Assembly: GCF_000241955.1 (NCBI RefSeq)
Contig: NC_016818.1
Location: 2,976,001-3,040,000 of the forward strand
Direction: 5' to 3'
Length of the DNA stretch: 64,000 nucleotides
Origin: Rahnella aquatilis CIP 78.65 = ATCC 33071
GTDB taxonomy: Bacteria > Pseudomonadota > Gammaproteobacteria > Enterobacterales > Enterobacteriaceae
A program made the position numbers and the translations under genes. Below the pieces are notes generated by a model. It saw nothing but the letters and a program-made list of their open reading frames with translations, searched no databases and had not been told where the DNA came from. Position 1 is the first letter of the stretch. Each line of letters starts with the position of its first letter. This document shows, one piece after another, positions 37,773 through 48,829 of this stretch.

Positions 37773-38378
37773 ATGAAACTGTATTATAAAGCCGGTGCCT
37801 GTTCCCTTTCCCCTCATATCGTTCTGCGTGAAGCGGGTCTGGATTTCAGCATTGAGAAGGTTGATCTGGCGACTAAGAAAACCGAAACCGGTGATGACTT
37901 CCTCGCAGTCAATCCAAAGGGGCAGATCCCCACGCTGTTGCTCAATGATGGCAGTATTCTGACCGAAGGCGTGGCTATCGTGCAGTATCTGGCTGACCAG
38001 AAACCTGACCGCCAGCTGATGCCGGAGCAGGGAACACCAGCCCGTTATCACGCACTGGAATGGCTGAACTACATTGCGACTGAGCTGCACAAAGGTTTCT
38101 CGCCGTTGTTCAATCCAAAAGCACCGGAAGAGTTTAAGGCGCTGACCCGTGAAGCACTGAGCAAGAAATTTGCTTACGTGAATGAGTCTCTGAAAGGCAA
38201 TCACTTCCTGCTGGGTGCCCGTTTCAGCGTCGCGGATGCCTATCTGTTCACGGTAATGGGTTGGGCGAAGGCGCTGAAGTTTGACCTGACTGCGCTGACG
38301 GAACTGAACGCCTATCTCGACCGCGTGGCCGCACGTCCGGCCGTTGATGCTGCGCTGTCAGCTGAAGGCCTGAAATAA
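37773..38378 (+). CDS. gstA: Glutathione S-transferase (beta class)
   Basis: 201 residues, the E. coli GstA length. Thioredoxin-like N-terminal domain beginning [20 protein letters not shown] with the beta-class C10, then a helical C-terminal domain ([15 protein letters not shown]). It conjugates or reduces with glutathione in the cytosol and helps in detoxification. ATG 37773 has GGAG 7 bases upstream; a longer frame from 37728 is not supported. Followed by a bidirectional terminator. Next to pdxY as in E. coli. Confidence 0.95.
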   Translation: MKLYYKAGACSLSPHIVLREAGLDFSIEKVDLATKKTETGDDFLAVNPKGQIPTLLLNDGSILTEGVAIVQYLADQKPDRQLMPEQGTPARYHALEWLNYIATELHKGFSPLFNPKAPEEFKALTREALSKKFAYVNESLKGNHFLLGARFSVADAYLFTVMGWAKALKFDLTALTELNAYLDRVAARPAVDAALSAEGLK

Positions 38379-38401
38379 TTACTTTCTTGATATGAACGCG
38401 A

Positions 38402-38437
38402 AAAAACGCCCCGGCGGCTGCAGCACGGGGCGTTTTT
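38402..38437. terminator. Bidirectional terminator between gstA and pdxY
   Basis: A 12-bp stem (38402-38413 with 38426-38437) including flanking A and T runs, between converging genes. Confidence 0.9.
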
Positions 38438-38469
38438 GTTTATTCAGGTAATGGGTTTTCAGTCCGTGA

Positions 38470-39330
38470 TTACAGTTTTACTGCCGCGAAGTGATGCTCA
38501 GGTTTGACCATTTTGTCCTGTGCCGCCACGATTTGCAGTTCATATTCACCCATTGCATGCGTCGCCAGCATGACTTCATAGACAGCGGCTGTTACGTGCT
38601 CCAGCGCGTTATCCAGCGCTTCGCCTTTGAGCAGATTCACCAGCAATAACCCGCTGGTCAGATCGCCTACACCAACCGGCTGACGGACACCAAAATCAAC
38701 CAGCGGACGATCGATGTGCCACGCTTCATCCGCAGTGACCAGCAGCATTTCAAAGCGGTCACTGTGATAGCCTGCGCGGCTCAGGTGTTTCACCAGCACA
38801 ATTTTCGGACCTTTGCTGATCAGTTCCCGCGCAGTGGCGACGGCTTCTTCAACACTGGCCACCGCGTGACCGCTCAGCAATTCAAGCTCCAGCAGGTTCG
38901 GCGCGATAATGTCGCAGTTAACCAGTGCCTGGTTGCAATGGAATTCGGCAACGCCCGGCGCCACGATACAGCCTTTTTCAGGATGTCCCATGACCGGATC
39001 GCAGAAATACCAGGCATCCGGATTCGCCGCTTTCACCCGACGGACAATCTCCAGAATGCTTTGCCCCTGCTCCGGCGAACCGATATAGCCACTCAGCACC
39101 GCATCACAATCCTTCAGACGGTCAATTTCCGCAATGCCCTGCGCGATGTCAGTCAGATGTGCAGCAGGCATAACGCAGCCGGTCCAGTGGCCGTACTGCG
39201 TATGATTGGAAAACTGAACAGTATTCAGTGGCCAAACGTTTGCGCCCATACGACGCATAGGGAATTCCGCCGCGCTGTTACCCGCGTGTCCAAAAACCGT
39301 GTGTGACTGGATAGAAAGAATGCTTTTCAT
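38470..39330 (-). CDS. pdxY: Pyridoxal kinase 2
   Basis: 286 residues, ribokinase-like fold. It phosphorylates pyridoxal to pyridoxal phosphate in the B6 salvage pathway. The N-terminus [16 protein letters not shown] and the C-terminal catalytic GVGDLTSGL motif (aspartate base) are clear. It lies downstream of tyrS and pdxH on minus, as in E. coli, so B6 salvage and oxidation genes are clustered. Confidence 0.96.
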   Translation of the reverse strand: MKSILSIQSHTVFGHAGNSAAEFPMRRMGANVWPLNTVQFSNHTQYGHWTGCVMPAAHLTDIAQGIAEIDRLKDCDAVLSGYIGSPEQGQSILEIVRRVKAANPDAWYFCDPVMGHPEKGCIVAPGVAEFHCNQALVNCDIIAPNLLELELLSGHAVASVEEAVATARELISKGPKIVLVKHLSRAGYHSDRFEMLLVTADEAWHIDRPLVDFGVRQPVGVGDLTSGLLLVNLLKGEALDNALEHVTAAVYEVMLATHAMGEYELQIVAAQDKMVKPEHHFAAVKL

Positions 39331-39393
39331 GAAGAATTTCCGATTGCAACGTCATCGGGGGAGATGGCGGGATTACTGATATCAGGGAACAAA

Positions 39394-39419
39394 AACGGGA
39401 GACCTTGCAGTCCCCCGTT
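39394..39419 (-). terminator. Rho-independent terminator of tyrS
   Basis: A 10-bp stem with one mismatch (39410-39419 with 39394-39403, read on minus) and T-rich tail between tyrS and pdxY; some read-through to pdxY is possible. Confidence 0.8.
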
Positions 39420-39434
39420 CTACCGGCCTAAAAC

Positions 39435-40709
39435 TTATGCCCACAGCAACAGGGTGTAGTTCTTTTTACCGCGACGCAGCAAGGTATAACGACCAAACAA
39501 ACGGTCACTGTCAGCGAAGCTGTATTCTGTATCCGTCTGTTTTTCGCCGTTTACAGAAACCGCGTTAGAAGAAATCATGGTGCGTGCCTGGCCTTTCGAC
39601 GGTGCCATACCGGCGATAACCAGCGCCTGTTGCAGATCTGTGTCATGTGGCACTTCAAACAGCTCCAGGCCATCCTGCGCCAGCTGGCCGAAATCGACTT
39701 CGGTCATTTCGCTCAGGGAGCCAGAGAACAGGCTCTGCGTAATACGTTTTGCGGCCGCCAGACCTTCTGCGCCATGAACCATACCGGTCACTTCTTCGGC
39801 CAGGACATATTGGGCGCGTGGCGCTTTACCGCTGGTTTTATCTTCTTCTTCCAGCGCATTGATATCTTCAATGCTCATGAAGGTGAAGAACTTCAGGAAA
39901 CGGTAAACGTCAGCATCCGCAGTATTGATCCAGAACTGGTAGAATTTGTACGGGCTGGTTTTCTTCGGATCCAGCCAGACTGCGCCACCTTCGGTTTTAC
40001 CGAATTTCGTGCCGTCAGATTTGGTGATCAACGGAACAGTCAGGCCGAACACTTGTTTCTGGTGCAGACGGCGGGTCAGGTCGATACCGGAGGTGATGTT
40101 ACCCCACTGGTCAGAACCGCCGATTTGCAGCTCAACTTTGTGCAGATCGTAGAGGGAGGCAAAATCGTAACCCTGCAACAGGTTGTAAGAGAATTCAGTG
40201 AAGGAGATACCGCTGTCATCGCGGTTCAGACGCTGTTTAACCGCTTCTTTGTTGATCATCTGGTTAACAGAGAAGTGTTTACCGATATCACGCAGGAAAG
40301 TCAGCACGTTCATGCCGCCGAACCAGTCGTAGTTATTGGCGGTGATAGCGCTGTTTTCACCACAGCTGAAATCCAGGAACGGCGAAACCTGCTGGCGGAT
40401 TTTCTCAACCCATTCATTCACGGTTTCATTGGTATTCAGTTTACGCTCCGTCGCTTTAAAGCTCGGGTCACCGATCAGACCGGTTGCGCCGCCCACCAGA
40501 GCGACAGGCTTGTGCCCGTTCAGCTGGAAGCGTTTCAGACAAAGCAAAGGCACCAGATGTCCCAAATGCAAGCTATCTGCGGTAGGATCGAAACCGCAAT
40601 AGAGTGCAATTGGCCCTTGCGCCAGTCGCTCTGCTAACGCTTCTTCATCCGTTACCTGGGCAATGAGGCCCCGCTCTTGCAATTGTTTAATCAGGTTGCT
40701 GCTCGCCAT
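39435..40709 (-). CDS. tyrS: Tyrosyl-tRNA synthetase
   Basis: 424 residues, the E. coli length. Class I synthetase that charges tRNA-Tyr. The HIGH motif appears as HLGH (48-51), the KMSKS loop as KFGKT, and a C-terminal S4-like RNA-binding domain ends the protein. The ATG at 40709 (MASSNLI) has GGAG upstream; the preceding codon is TTG, so a start at 40712 is unlikely. Second in a minus cluster pdxH-tyrS-pdxY. Confidence 0.98.
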   Translation of the reverse strand: MASSNLIKQLQERGLIAQVTDEEALAERLAQGPIALYCGFDPTADSLHLGHLVPLLCLKRFQLNGHKPVALVGGATGLIGDPSFKATERKLNTNETVNEWVEKIRQQVSPFLDFSCGENSAITANNYDWFGGMNVLTFLRDIGKHFSVNQMINKEAVKQRLNRDDSGISFTEFSYNLLQGYDFASLYDLHKVELQIGGSDQWGNITSGIDLTRRLHQKQVFGLTVPLITKSDGTKFGKTEGGAVWLDPKKTSPYKFYQFWINTADADVYRFLKFFTFMSIEDINALEEEDKTSGKAPRAQYVLAEEVTGMVHGAEGLAAAKRITQSLFSGSLSEMTEVDFGQLAQDGLELFEVPHDTDLQQALVIAGMAPSKGQARTMISSNAVSVNGEKQTDTEYSFADSDRLFGRYTLLRRGKKNYTLLLWA

Positions 40710-40872
40710 CAAAGACTCCGTTTGTTTATACTCAGAAATAGGTACTGAATGTGTGCAGATTTATGTCTGACATCATGCCGCGCATGTGCCTTTTCTCTCA
40801 CCTTTACGGGGGAACGACATAGAATAAAGCGCTCGTCGTCCGAGCGCTAGGAAATCGCGTGTTTTTTCGTGG

Positions 40873-41538
40873 TCAGGGTGCGAGGCGGTCTATTTTCCAG
40901 CCAGTTTCTGTCTCTGCTTCGTCACGCTGGTAAATGAACCGATCGTGCAGACGATGTTCGCCGCCCTGCCAGAACTCCATCGAATCCACTTTGACACGAA
41001 AACCGCCCCAGAAACTTGGCAGCGGCACTTCACCATTGCTGAATTTCTGTTTCAGTTCGAGGAATTTGCTTTCGAGTACGCCGCGCGCCGAAATACGGCT
41101 GGACTGCTGGGAAACCCACGCGCCGATCTGGCTGTCTTTCGGGCGACTGGTGAAGTATTTCATCACTTCCAGCGTCGACAGACGTTCGGCCTGACCGAGT
41201 ACAATCACCTGCCGGTCCAGCATGTGCCATGGGAACAAAAGACTGATGCGTGCGTTGTTTGCCAGTTGCTGCGCCTTGCGGCTGCCCAGATTGGTATAAA
41301 ACACCAGTCCCTTTTCGTCATAATGCTTGAGCAGCACAATGCGCTGGAAAGGTTGTCCGCGCTCATCAACCGTCGCCACCACCATCGCCGTCGGGTCAGC
41401 CAGACGGGCATCACAGGCCTGTTTCAGCCAGTGTTCAAACAAAGGCAGTGGCTCAGGGGTTAAATCAGCACGACGCAGCCCGCCACGGGTGTATTCGCGG
41501 CGCGAGTCCGCAATATCAAACTCTTTGTTATCAGACAT
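40873..41538 (-). CDS. pdxH: Pyridoxamine/pyridoxine 5'-phosphate oxidase
   Basis: 221 residues, FMN enzyme of the last step of pyridoxal phosphate synthesis. Conserved [19 protein letters not shown] (FMN site), QSSRISARG and the C-terminal [10 protein letters not shown] and WKIDRLAP signatures match E. coli PdxH. Upstream of tyrS on minus. Confidence 0.97.
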   Translation of the reverse strand: MSDNKEFDIADSRREYTRGGLRRADLTPEPLPLFEHWLKQACDARLADPTAMVVATVDERGQPFQRIVLLKHYDEKGLVFYTNLGSRKAQQLANNARISLLFPWHMLDRQVIVLGQAERLSTLEVMKYFTSRPKDSQIGAWVSQQSSRISARGVLESKFLELKQKFSNGEVPLPSFWGGFRVKVDSMEFWQGGEHRLHDRFIYQRDEAETETGWKIDRLAP

Positions 41539-41667
41539 ATGGATTCAGTTGCGTATCTAAGGAAGGTAAACGCATTGTGCACCCGCCGCGTCAGGATCTC
41601 AATGTTCCTGACGCGGGGTGAGCAAGCGCAGCCAGCGCAACGGCAACGCGAAGCAGGAAGGGTAGGT

Positions 41668-41979
41668 TTATTTTTGGACGCAGTCGTCGATAATCACATT
41701 CTCACCGCGCTGCACAAAAGCCTGATTACCTTTAGACCAGAACGTGTAACGGCCATCGCTGTATTGCGTGCCGGAAGCAGCCTCAACCTGTTTCAGTTTC
41801 AGCTGTTCACCATCGAGAACCATATTGACCTGCTGCGCCGGTTTATCCAGCGTGACTGTCAACGGTAAGGTACCGCACTGGTAGTGCAATTCTTCTGTCG
41901 GACTTTCGGTCTGGTGGCTGAACTGGCTGCATCCTGCCAGTGTTAATCCTGCTAACGTAGCGATAATCGCCTTCTTCAT
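41668..41979 (-). CDS. mliC: MliC, membrane-bound lysozyme inhibitor of c-type lysozyme
   Basis: 103-residue lipoprotein: lipobox LAGC with lipidated C17, then an MliC beta-barrel domain (YQCGTLPLTVTLD, GTQYSDGRYTFWSKGNQAFVQ) closed by a C-terminal cysteine. It protects the cell wall from host lysozyme in the periplasm or outer membrane. Lies between pdxH and anmK, the E. coli order. Confidence 0.92.
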   Translation of the reverse strand: MKKAIIATLAGLTLAGCSQFSHQTESPTEELHYQCGTLPLTVTLDKPAQQVNMVLDGEQLKLKQVEAASGTQYSDGRYTFWSKGNQAFVQRGENVIIDDCVQK

Positions 41980-42063
41980 TCGGTACTCCCTGATGGTCTT
42001 TAATGATCTCTTTTATTTACCACGCCCGCAGGCGTAGCACATTGAGATAAAACCGAGAACGCA

Positions 42064-43182
42064 TCAGGGACGGATTGAAACGACCGGATAAATCGCGCCG
42101 AGCAGCGTTTCACGACTTGCGCCTGTGACCGACGGCAAATTGCCAGGCTGACCGGATAGCGTGCGGAATGCCAGCCAGGCAAACGCCAGTGCTTCCATGT
42201 CATCACCGCTGATACCGCAGGCATCCGTGGTGCAAACTTCCGTGCCCGGCAGCATCGCGGAGAGCCTCGCCATCAGTAACGGGTTGCGCGCCCCGCCGCC
42301 ACACACCATCAGCCGGTCGCAGCCGCCGGTCAGTTGCACCTGCTCGGCAATGCTTACCGCAGTCAGTTCAGCCAGCGTCGCCTGCACATCCGACGGGGAG
42401 ATGTCCGAAGCACGCGCCAGTTGCTTTTCCAGCCACCCCATATTGAAATATTCGCGCCCGGTACTTTTCGGTGCCGGTTCGGCAAAGTAAGGATCCGACA
42501 ACATCTGCTGGAGCAAACGTAAGTTCACCCGCCCCTGATTTGCCCATTCAGCGCCTTTATCATACGGCTGTGCGAGATGACGCCAGATCCACGCATCCAT
42601 CAGCATATTTCCCGGACCGGTGTCGTAACCCCGCACCGGCTGGCCCGGCAACAGCATCGAAAGATTCGCGATGCCGCCGATATTAAGGATCATGCGACGT
42701 TCGGCGGGATCAGCCAGCAATGCCTGATGGAAAGCAGGCACCAGAGGCGCGCCCTGACCGCCCCACGCCATATCCCGGCGACGAAAATCGCCCACGGTGG
42801 TAATGCCGGTCATGGCCGCAATGCGGTTATTATCCCCCAGTTGCATCGAAAACGTCGTGTCGCCTTTCGGCTGATGCCAGACAGTTTGCCCGTGGCAACC
42901 AATGGCGGTCACTTCGTCAGGCGAGATATTGGCACTTTTCAGCAAGCCCAAAACGGCCTCACCAAACAAAATACCCAACTGAGTATCGAGCGTCCCGACC
43001 TGTTCGAGTGTGACCGGTTGCCCCTGGCACATGCCGAGGATCGCGTTTTTCAAAGCTAGAGGAATAGGATGTGAATAGCTGGCTTGCTGCGCGACCCTAT
43101 GCTCATCTATTGCAGCCAGCACGACGTCGACACCGTCGAGACTGGTGCCGGACATCACACCGATATAGCGACCTGACTTCAT
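42064..43182 (-). CDS. anmK: Anhydro-N-acetylmuramic acid kinase
   Basis: 372 residues. It recycles 1,6-anhydro-MurNAc from peptidoglycan turnover to MurNAc-6-phosphate. The [10 protein letters not shown] phosphate-binding motif, [32 protein letters not shown] and GYDTGPGN are all present. ATG 43182 (MKSGRYIG) matches E. coli and has AAGG upstream; in-frame ATGs at 43191 and 43230 exist. Near mliC, a cell-wall theme. Confidence 0.96.
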   Translation of the reverse strand: MKSGRYIGVMSGTSLDGVDVVLAAIDEHRVAQQASYSHPIPLALKNAILGMCQGQPVTLEQVGTLDTQLGILFGEAVLGLLKSANISPDEVTAIGCHGQTVWHQPKGDTTFSMQLGDNNRIAAMTGITTVGDFRRRDMAWGGQGAPLVPAFHQALLADPAERRMILNIGGIANLSMLLPGQPVRGYDTGPGNMLMDAWIWRHLAQPYDKGAEWANQGRVNLRLLQQMLSDPYFAEPAPKSTGREYFNMGWLEKQLARASDISPSDVQATLAELTAVSIAEQVQLTGGCDRLMVCGGGARNPLLMARLSAMLPGTEVCTTDACGISGDDMEALAFAWLAFRTLSGQPGNLPSVTGASRETLLGAIYPVVSIRP

Positions 43183-43419
43183 AGATAACATCCTTAACTC
43201 TCCAGGAAAAAGGTCAGAAAAAGTAATCACTACAGAGTAATCGGTATTTGAAGGGCAACGCCATGAGTTACTGAATTTTTATTACATCGTGTGATGACTT
43301 CGTGTTTTTCTTGTTACGTTTTTTATCACTGAAAATACCGGTGTACTAAAAACCAGCAATTACAACATTTCATGTCGGTATTTTTGATTGAGCCATTCGC
43401 TGTCTAAAACGTAAACCTG

Positions 43420-43454
43420 CGTTTATTATTAGTTGAACAGGCCTTCTGTATACT
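43420..43454 (+). promoter_or_regulatory. Probable PhoP box and -10 element of slyB
   Basis: 43420-43436 reads as two GTTTA-like half-sites (the first strong, the second weak) 5 bases apart, the PhoP direct-repeat pattern. A TATACT -10 (43449-43454) follows 12 bases later, the usual spacing. slyB is a known PhoP target in E. coli and Salmonella. Confidence 0.6.
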
Positions 43455-43579
43455 AGGTGAAAGTGAAACAAATATGGTATATGACACCTTCGACACTGAT
43501 GTTGAACTTGTTTACTGTTTTTTCTCTGTTGTTGCCGCTACTCTGAAACGTGTGCAGCAGCATAATAAAGGAGCTATTT

Positions 43580-44050
43580 ATGATTAAGCGTTTACTTGTC
43601 GTCGCCCTTGCCGGCGTTTCCCTTGCTGGCTGCGTGAGCGATAACTCTCTGTCCGGCGATGTCTACTCCGCATCCCAGGCGAAGCAAATTCAGCAAGTGA
43701 CCTACGGGACCATTGTGTCTACCCGTGCAGTACAAATCCAGGGTGGTGATGATGCAAACATCGTCGGCGCACTGGGTGGTGCAGTATTGGGTGGTTTCCT
43801 GGGGAATACCGTCGGTGGTGGCACTGGTCGTAGTCTGGCAACCGCTGCAGGTGCAGTCGCAGGTGGCGTTGCCGGTCAGGGTGTGCAAAGTTCGCTTAAC
43901 CGTTCAAACGGTGTAGAACTGCAGATTCGTCGTGATGACGGTTCGACCATTCAGGTGGTTCAGAAAGCCGGTGCAACCAAATTCAGCGTCGGTCAGCGTG
44001 TCAGCATGGCCAGCAGCGGCAGCACCATTACTGTCTCTCCTGGCGCCTGA
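43580..44050 (+). CDS. slyB: SlyB outer-membrane lipoprotein
   Basis: 156 residues. Lipobox LAGC with lipidated C18, then a glycine-zipper region (GALGGAVLGGFLGNTVGGG ... AGAVAGGVAGQG) and an SH3-like C-terminal part. SlyB is a PhoPQ-controlled envelope-stress lipoprotein reported to stabilise outer-membrane proteins. The start at 43580 has AAAGGAG upstream. Ends in a terminator; slyA converges. Confidence 0.96.
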   Translation: MIKRLLVVALAGVSLAGCVSDNSLSGDVYSASQAKQIQQVTYGTIVSTRAVQIQGGDDANIVGALGGAVLGGFLGNTVGGGTGRSLATAAGAVAGGVAGQGVQSSLNRSNGVELQIRRDDGSTIQVVQKAGATKFSVGQRVSMASSGSTITVSPGA

Positions 44051-44071
44051 TTTCCCCTGCCTCAACGTAAA

Positions 44072-44100
44072 AAACCGAAGCCAGTGGCTTCGGTTTTTTT
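44072..44100. terminator. Terminator between slyB and slyA
   Basis: An 11-bp stem (44072-44082 with 44086-44096), AGT loop and T-run; flanking A-run makes it bidirectional. Confidence 0.92.
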
Positions 44101-44162
44101 ATGGGTAATTCTTTTCTGTCCGGACAAATGCAACGCTGTGTGACGCAATATAAAGTCGGTTC

Positions 44163-44597
44163 TTATGATTTGCTTTGCAGGGAAGCAATATTTTTTTCCA
44201 GCCGGGACAACATCCCGCCCAGGAGTTCGATTTCCGAAGAAGACATGCCGGACAAAATCTCTTTACGCGTGGAATCAATAACGGATTCCATTTCATTAAT
44301 GATCGGCGCGGCTTCTTCAGTCAGCTTGATCCGCTTGGCGCGGCGATCGCTCGCACACGTCTGACGGGTGATCAGCTTCTTTTCTTCCAGTTGATCGAGC
44401 GTACGAACCAGAGACGGTTGCTCAATCCCGATGGCTTTCGCCAGCTGAATTTGAGACTGCTCCGGAGGTAACATATTGATATTATGCAGTGTTACCCAAT
44501 GTGTTTGCGTGAGTTCCAACGGTTTTAACCGATCGTCAATCAACGCACGCCAGGCACGAACTAATCGTGCTAGATCTGACCCCAGATTCGATTCCAA
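44163..44597 (-). CDS. slyA: SlyA, MarR-family transcriptional regulator
   Basis: 144 residues, winged-helix dimer of the MarR family. N-terminal [17 protein letters not shown], recognition region [21 protein letters not shown] and wing [13 protein letters not shown] match SlyA. It counters H-NS silencing at many envelope and virulence genes and in Salmonella regulates itself and the neighbouring ydhIJK. The palindrome just upstream at 44615 supports autoregulation. Convergent with slyB, divergent from ydhI. Confidence 0.97.
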   Translation of the reverse strand: MESNLGSDLARLVRAWRALIDDRLKPLELTQTHWVTLHNINMLPPEQSQIQLAKAIGIEQPSLVRTLDQLEEKKLITRQTCASDRRAKRIKLTEEAAPIINEMESVIDSTRKEILSGMSSSEIELLGGMLSRLEKNIASLQSKS

Positions 44598-44614
44598 TTA
44601 TCCCCTCCTTATAA

Positions 44615-44626
44615 TTAGCATGCTAA
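44615..44626. promoter_or_regulatory. SlyA operator between slyA and ydhI
   Basis: A perfect 12-base palindrome TTAGCATGCTAA differs from the SlyA consensus TTAGCAAGCTAA by one central base. A further half-match (TTAGCTTAG) lies at about 44643-44651. Placed to control both slyA and ydhIJK. Confidence 0.85.
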
Positions 44627-44779
44627 GATAACTCCCCAGAGTTTAGCTTAGTTTTAGGAACATTAATCGAGAAATTACAATTCTATATATAATAGTAGGT
44701 ACGATTGCATCCGGAAGCGCGGCCTCTGCTTCCAAAGGTAAGCTTGTTTATAACACAATCACCGGCAGAGATTAATATT

Positions 44780-45016
44780 GTGAATGCGCAAATGTTTCAC
44801 TCAGGCTTCCCGCTACAGGATCTGGTCCTGGGTGCCTCACTTTATTTCCCCCCGATGTTCAAAGCTTTTTTACTGGGGTTAGTATTCTGGCTTTTGATAC
44901 ACCGCGTGCTGCGTGATTGGATTTATTCCGGTGAAGTCTGGCATCCCACCCTGATGGATTTATCTCTTTTTGTGATCTCTATTTGTGCCGCACTGATGCT
45001 TATGGTGAACCTCTGA
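44780..45016 (+). CDS. ydhI: YdhI, DUF1656 inner-membrane protein
   Basis: 78 residues from the GTG at 44780 (alternative ATG at 44792). The motif [20 protein letters not shown] start (here [16 protein letters not shown]) and two helices ([17 protein letters not shown] and [17 protein letters not shown]) match YdhI. First gene of ydhIJK, a putative tripartite efflux set with an AaeX-like small subunit. Downstream ydhJ follows after one base. Confidence 0.88.
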   Translation: MNAQMFHSGFPLQDLVLGASLYFPPMFKAFLLGLVFWLLIHRVLRDWIYSGEVWHPTLMDLSLFVISICAALMLMVNL

Positions 45017-45017
45017 A

Positions 45018-45875
45018 ATGAAATTTAAGACGCTAAAATATTTCTCTACCGTGCTGGTTTTTGCGGTCGCAATTTGTGCAGGCTGGTGGATGTGGAATTA
45101 TTATATGCAATCGCCCTGGACGCGTGACGGCAAAGTACGCGCCGAAATTGTCAATATCACGCCGGAAGTTTCCGGGCGCATTATTGAAATAAATATCCAT
45201 GATAACCAGTTTGTTAAAAGCGGATATCCGTTATTCAGTCTGGATCCGGTGCCTTTTAAAATCGCTGTCGATAATGCCGACGCTGCGGTAGCTAAAGCCG
45301 CCGCTGATTTAGCCAAAGCCAATCACGAAGCCCACCGACGACGGGGGCTTGGCGCTAATATTATTTCCGCCGAATCGCTTGATGAAGCCAATATCAATGC
45401 CAAAGCCATGCAGGCAGCCTATCAGGCTGCACAGGCGTCATTAGAACAGGCCAAATGGAATCTGAGCAAAACCACTATTGTTGCGCCAGCTGATGGTTAT
45501 ATCACCAATCTGCAAACCCGCCGCGGAAACTATGCCACTGCAGGGACACCGCTGGTCGGGCTGGTGGATATTCATTCTTTCTATATTCTTGGGTATTTTG
45601 AAGAAACAAAACTCAAAAATATTCGCGAAGGCAGCATGGCGGATATCACGCTATTTAACGGCAATACTCCGTTGCAGGGCCGGGTCGAAAGTATTGGCCG
45701 GGCTATTTATGATCAGAGCCTCGATACGCCGGAAGATTTGCTGATGAATGTGAAACCGAACGTGCCGTGGGTACGGCTGGCACAGCGCGTACCGGTACGT
45801 ATTAAGCTTGAGAACGTGCCGGAACATGCAGTGCTGGTCGCCGGGACCACCTGCACCATTTCGATTCGCCATTAA
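45018..45875 (+). CDS. ydhJ: YdhJ, HlyD-family membrane fusion protein
   Basis: 285 residues. One N-terminal transmembrane helix (STVLVFAVAICAGWWMWNYY), then lipoyl and coiled-coil regions (NITPEVSGRIIEINIHDNQ, NLSKTTIVAPADGYITNL) and a beta-barrel. Resembles AaeA/EmrA adaptors. Partner of the FUSC pump YdhK; probably exports aromatic acids or similar compounds, substrate unproven. Confidence 0.93.
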   Translation: MKFKTLKYFSTVLVFAVAICAGWWMWNYYMQSPWTRDGKVRAEIVNITPEVSGRIIEINIHDNQFVKSGYPLFSLDPVPFKIAVDNADAAVAKAAADLAKANHEAHRRRGLGANIISAESLDEANINAKAMQAAYQAAQASLEQAKWNLSKTTIVAPADGYITNLQTRRGNYATAGTPLVGLVDIHSFYILGYFEETKLKNIREGSMADITLFNGNTPLQGRVESIGRAIYDQSLDTPEDLLMNVKPNVPWVRLAQRVPVRIKLENVPEHAVLVAGTTCTISIRH

Positions 45876-45884
45876 GGCCGTGCA

Positions 45885-47927
45885 GTGAATCTTTCCTGGC
45901 TCGAATGGAAAAATACGCCGTGGGGAAAAGCCACGTGGGGACAATGGCGCTATGCCCTGCGTAATTCCATCGCAATGATACTTGCACTTTATATCGCTTT
46001 TGAATTTCAGATGGACGAGCCTTACTGGGCCCTGACCTCGGCGGCAGTGGTGAGTTTCCCCACCGTCGGTGGCGTTATCAGTAAAAGTATCGGGCGGATC
46101 ATTGGCAGTCTGCTGGGTGCCATGGGCGCGGTGTTTATTGCCGGGCATTGTCTGAATGAACCCTGGCTCTTCACGTTTGCCATTGCCGCATGGCTGGGGA
46201 TTTGTACCTACGTCTCCAATCATTATCAGAACAACGTCTCTTATGCGTTTGCGCTGGCGGGTTACACGGCAGCCATCATCGCGTTCTCCACCGTAGACGT
46301 CACCGATCCGACACAAATTTTTGATATCGCACAGGCGCGTGTCGGCGAGGTCATCACCGGTATTTTGTGCGGGGGTTTTATGATGATGGTGTTGCCCAGC
46401 ACTTCCGACGGCGACGCTCTGCTCACCTCGCTGCGCAAAATGCACACCCAGTTGCTGGAACATGCGCAATTGTTGTGGCGGACAGAAATCTCAGATCAGA
46501 TCAGAACGTCGCACGAAGGGGTGATCGGCCAGATCCTGACCATGAATCTTCTGCGTATTCAGGCATTCTGGAGCCATTACCGCCTGCGCCGCCAAAATAA
46601 TGTTGTGAATTATCTGCTGCATCAGCAATTACGCATGACCAGCTACATTTCCAGCCTGCGCCGGATGCTGCTGAACTGGCCTCATCCCCCTGAAAATTTG
46701 CAGGAGGTACTGGCTGTTTTGCTTGACGAACTTCGTAAGCCGGATACGGATAAATACAAGCTGTCCCGAATTCTGCTGCATATTCAGCCCCTTGATACGG
46801 CTGATTTCCGTCATCAGGCTTTCTGGTTACGTTTACGTGATTTTTGCTGGCTGTATCTTCGCAGTGATCGGTGGTTACAGCGGGTAGAAAATGCCAACGA
46901 AGCCGAAGCCGAAACTCTCCGGCCACCGAAAATCAGCCATCTTGCCCAGCACACCGATACCCTCGAAGCCGCATATAACGGGCTGCGGACTTTTTTGTGT
47001 ATTGTCACCGGTTGCGCCTTCTGGATGACAACGCAGTGGGATTCCGGTGCCGGTGCGGTGGCGCTGACAGCCGTCAGTTGCGTGCTGTATTCCTCCACGG
47101 CCTCGCCGATCAGTAGTGTCACGCTGCTAATAAAATCACTGGGATTGCTGTTTGTTGGCTGTTTTTTGCTGAAATTCGGGCTGATGGTACAGATTGACAG
47201 CTTCTGGGTGTTCTGCGCCTTCTTCCTGCCGATGTTAGTGACGATGCAGATGATGAAACTACAATACAAACGTTACGCCGGTTTATGGGGGCAGATGATC
47301 GTGTTTATAGGATCGTTTTTAGCTGTCACCAATCCACCGGACTTCGATTATCAGTCATTTATGAATGACGGCGTGGCAAAAATTGCCGGTGTCATGCTGG
47401 CCGGGATTGCCTTTCAGGTGTTAAGGCCAAGTTCTGATAAACGTAAAAGCCGTCGCATTATCCGCGCCCTGCGTCGTGATTTTATGGATCAGCTCAGCCG
47501 TAAACCCGCGCTGAGCCATTTCCAGTTCGAATCCCTGATTTATCACCGGATGAATCAGCTCAATCAAAGTAAAGATCACATCTCACGAACCTGGTTGTTG
47601 CGCTGGGGCGTGGTGCTGCTCAATTGCAGCCATATTGTCTGGCAGTTGCGCGAATGGGAAACCCGCTCGGATCCGCTGTCTGCGGTGCGGGACGTGTGTA
47701 TTCACTGCCTGAAAGGGGTGATGACTGAGCGCGGCGTCAGCCATGAAAACCTTGACGCCACGCTGACTGAGTTAATGCGGATGAGCAATTCCCTGGCTCA
47801 CCATCCGGAACCTGCGGCACGTGAGCTGGCGGGGGTGATCTGGCGCTTATACTGCTCGCTTTCACAATTGCAGCAGGCCATCTCGACAGAAGATGGCCTG
47901 GCGGTCAGCGCCACAAAACCCGCGTGA
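45885..47927 (+). CDS. ydhK: YdhK, FUSC-family efflux pump subunit
   Basis: 680 residues from a GTG start at 45885 (AAGG eight bases upstream). Two blocks of about five or six helices (residues 25-170 and 365-510), separated by a cytosolic helical region, are the AaeB/FUSC layout. The motif [20 protein letters not shown] begins the first block. Third gene of ydhIJK under SlyA-type control. Its stop lies only five bases from that of ydhF, with no terminator visible between them. Confidence 0.93.
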   Translation: MNLSWLEWKNTPWGKATWGQWRYALRNSIAMILALYIAFEFQMDEPYWALTSAAVVSFPTVGGVISKSIGRIIGSLLGAMGAVFIAGHCLNEPWLFTFAIAAWLGICTYVSNHYQNNVSYAFALAGYTAAIIAFSTVDVTDPTQIFDIAQARVGEVITGILCGGFMMMVLPSTSDGDALLTSLRKMHTQLLEHAQLLWRTEISDQIRTSHEGVIGQILTMNLLRIQAFWSHYRLRRQNNVVNYLLHQQLRMTSYISSLRRMLLNWPHPPENLQEVLAVLLDELRKPDTDKYKLSRILLHIQPLDTADFRHQAFWLRLRDFCWLYLRSDRWLQRVENANEAEAETLRPPKISHLAQHTDTLEAAYNGLRTFLCIVTGCAFWMTTQWDSGAGAVALTAVSCVLYSSTASPISSVTLLIKSLGLLFVGCFLLKFGLMVQIDSFWVFCAFFLPMLVTMQMMKLQYKRYAGLWGQMIVFIGSFLAVTNPPDFDYQSFMNDGVAKIAGVMLAGIAFQVLRPSSDKRKSRRIIRALRRDFMDQLSRKPALSHFQFESLIYHRMNQLNQSKDHISRTWLLRWGVVLLNCSHIVWQLREWETRSDPLSAVRDVCIHCLKGVMTERGVSHENLDATLTELMRMSNSLAHHPEPAARELAGVIWRLYCSLSQLQQAISTEDGLAVSATKPA

Positions 47928-47932
47928 AGCGG

Positions 47933-48829
47933 TTAAGGAACATCAAATCCTAATGCGGCTTTACGAATGCGGAACCATTGCTGACGCGTCATTTCCAGAG
48001 ACAATGATTTCAGCGCCGACTGTACGCGCTCGATTTTACCCGAGCCGATAATCGGCAGCGGCTGAGACGGCAGGCGCATGACCCAGGCGTAGACCACCTG
48101 CTCGATGGTGTCTGCGCTCATTTCATTCGCGACAGCCTGAAGTTCCTCACGCAGCGGCTGGAATTGTGCATCGCTGAACAGACGGCCGCCACCCAGACAG
48201 GACCATGCCATCGGTTTGATGCGCAGTTGCTGGCAAAGATCCAATGTCCCGTCAAGAATGGCAGGCTGATGGATGGGAGAAATCTCTACCTGATTGGTCA
48301 CCAGCGAAAACGGCAGACGCGACTGCAACAGGCTGAACTGTGCCGGGGTAAAGTTGGACACGCCGAAATGTTTGACTTTGCCGCTCTTATGCAACTGCGT
48401 GAATGCCTCAGCAACTTCATCGGCATCCATCAGCGGATCCGGACGGTGGATCAGCAATAAATCCAGATAGTCAGTACTCAGATTGCGCAATGATTTCTCC
48501 GCACGATCTACGATGTACTGCGTATCCGTAATGTAATGGCCGATTTTGTTGTCGGGATCTGCCGTGGTGGCGATGCCGCATTTACTGACAAGTTGCATTT
48601 TTTCGCGCAACGAAGGTTTAAGGCGCAACGCCTCACCAAATGCCGCTTCGCACTGATAGCCGCCATAAATATCTGCATGATCGGCTGTCGTAATGCCCAT
48701 CTCAACGTGCTGTTCCATGAATGCCAGAACCTGTTGCGGCGTCATGTTCCATTCCATCAGCCGCCAGTAACCACAAATCAGCGTTGAGAATACCGGCCCT
48801 TGCGGGGAAATCGGGGTACGTGCTTCCAT
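47933..48829 (-). CDS. ydhF: YdhF, aldo-keto reductase family oxidoreductase
   Basis: 298 residues, TIM-barrel NADPH oxidoreductase. The catalytic tetrad pattern is visible: D near residue 50 in TADHADIYGGYQCE (with Y), K in VSKCGIATT, H in LLLIHRPDP. NADPH motif PIIGSGKIERVQSALK at the end. The ATG at 48829 (MEARTPISPQG) has AGGGA upstream and fits E. coli YdhF; a longer frame to 48934 does not. Substrate unknown. Confidence 0.93.
   Translation of the reverse strand: MEARTPISPQGPVFSTLICGYWRLMEWNMTPQQVLAFMEQHVEMGITTADHADIYGGYQCEAAFGEALRLKPSLREKMQLVSKCGIATTADPDNKIGHYITDTQYIVDRAEKSLRNLSTDYLDLLLIHRPDPLMDADEVAEAFTQLHKSGKVKHFGVSNFTPAQFSLLQSRLPFSLVTNQVEISPIHQPAILDGTLDLCQQLRIKPMAWSCLGGGRLFSDAQFQPLREELQAVANEMSADTIEQVVYAWVMRLPSQPLPIIGSGKIERVQSALKSLSLEMTRQQWFRIRKAALGFDVP

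Noticed and set aside
39630..40637. 335-codon plus frame opposite tyrS
   Set aside because: tyrS is certain on minus at this place; the plus frame has no protein-like motif.
45651..46469. 272-codon minus frame opposite ydhJ/ydhK
   Set aside because: It covers the end of ydhJ and the start of ydhK, both certain, and its translation has no family features.
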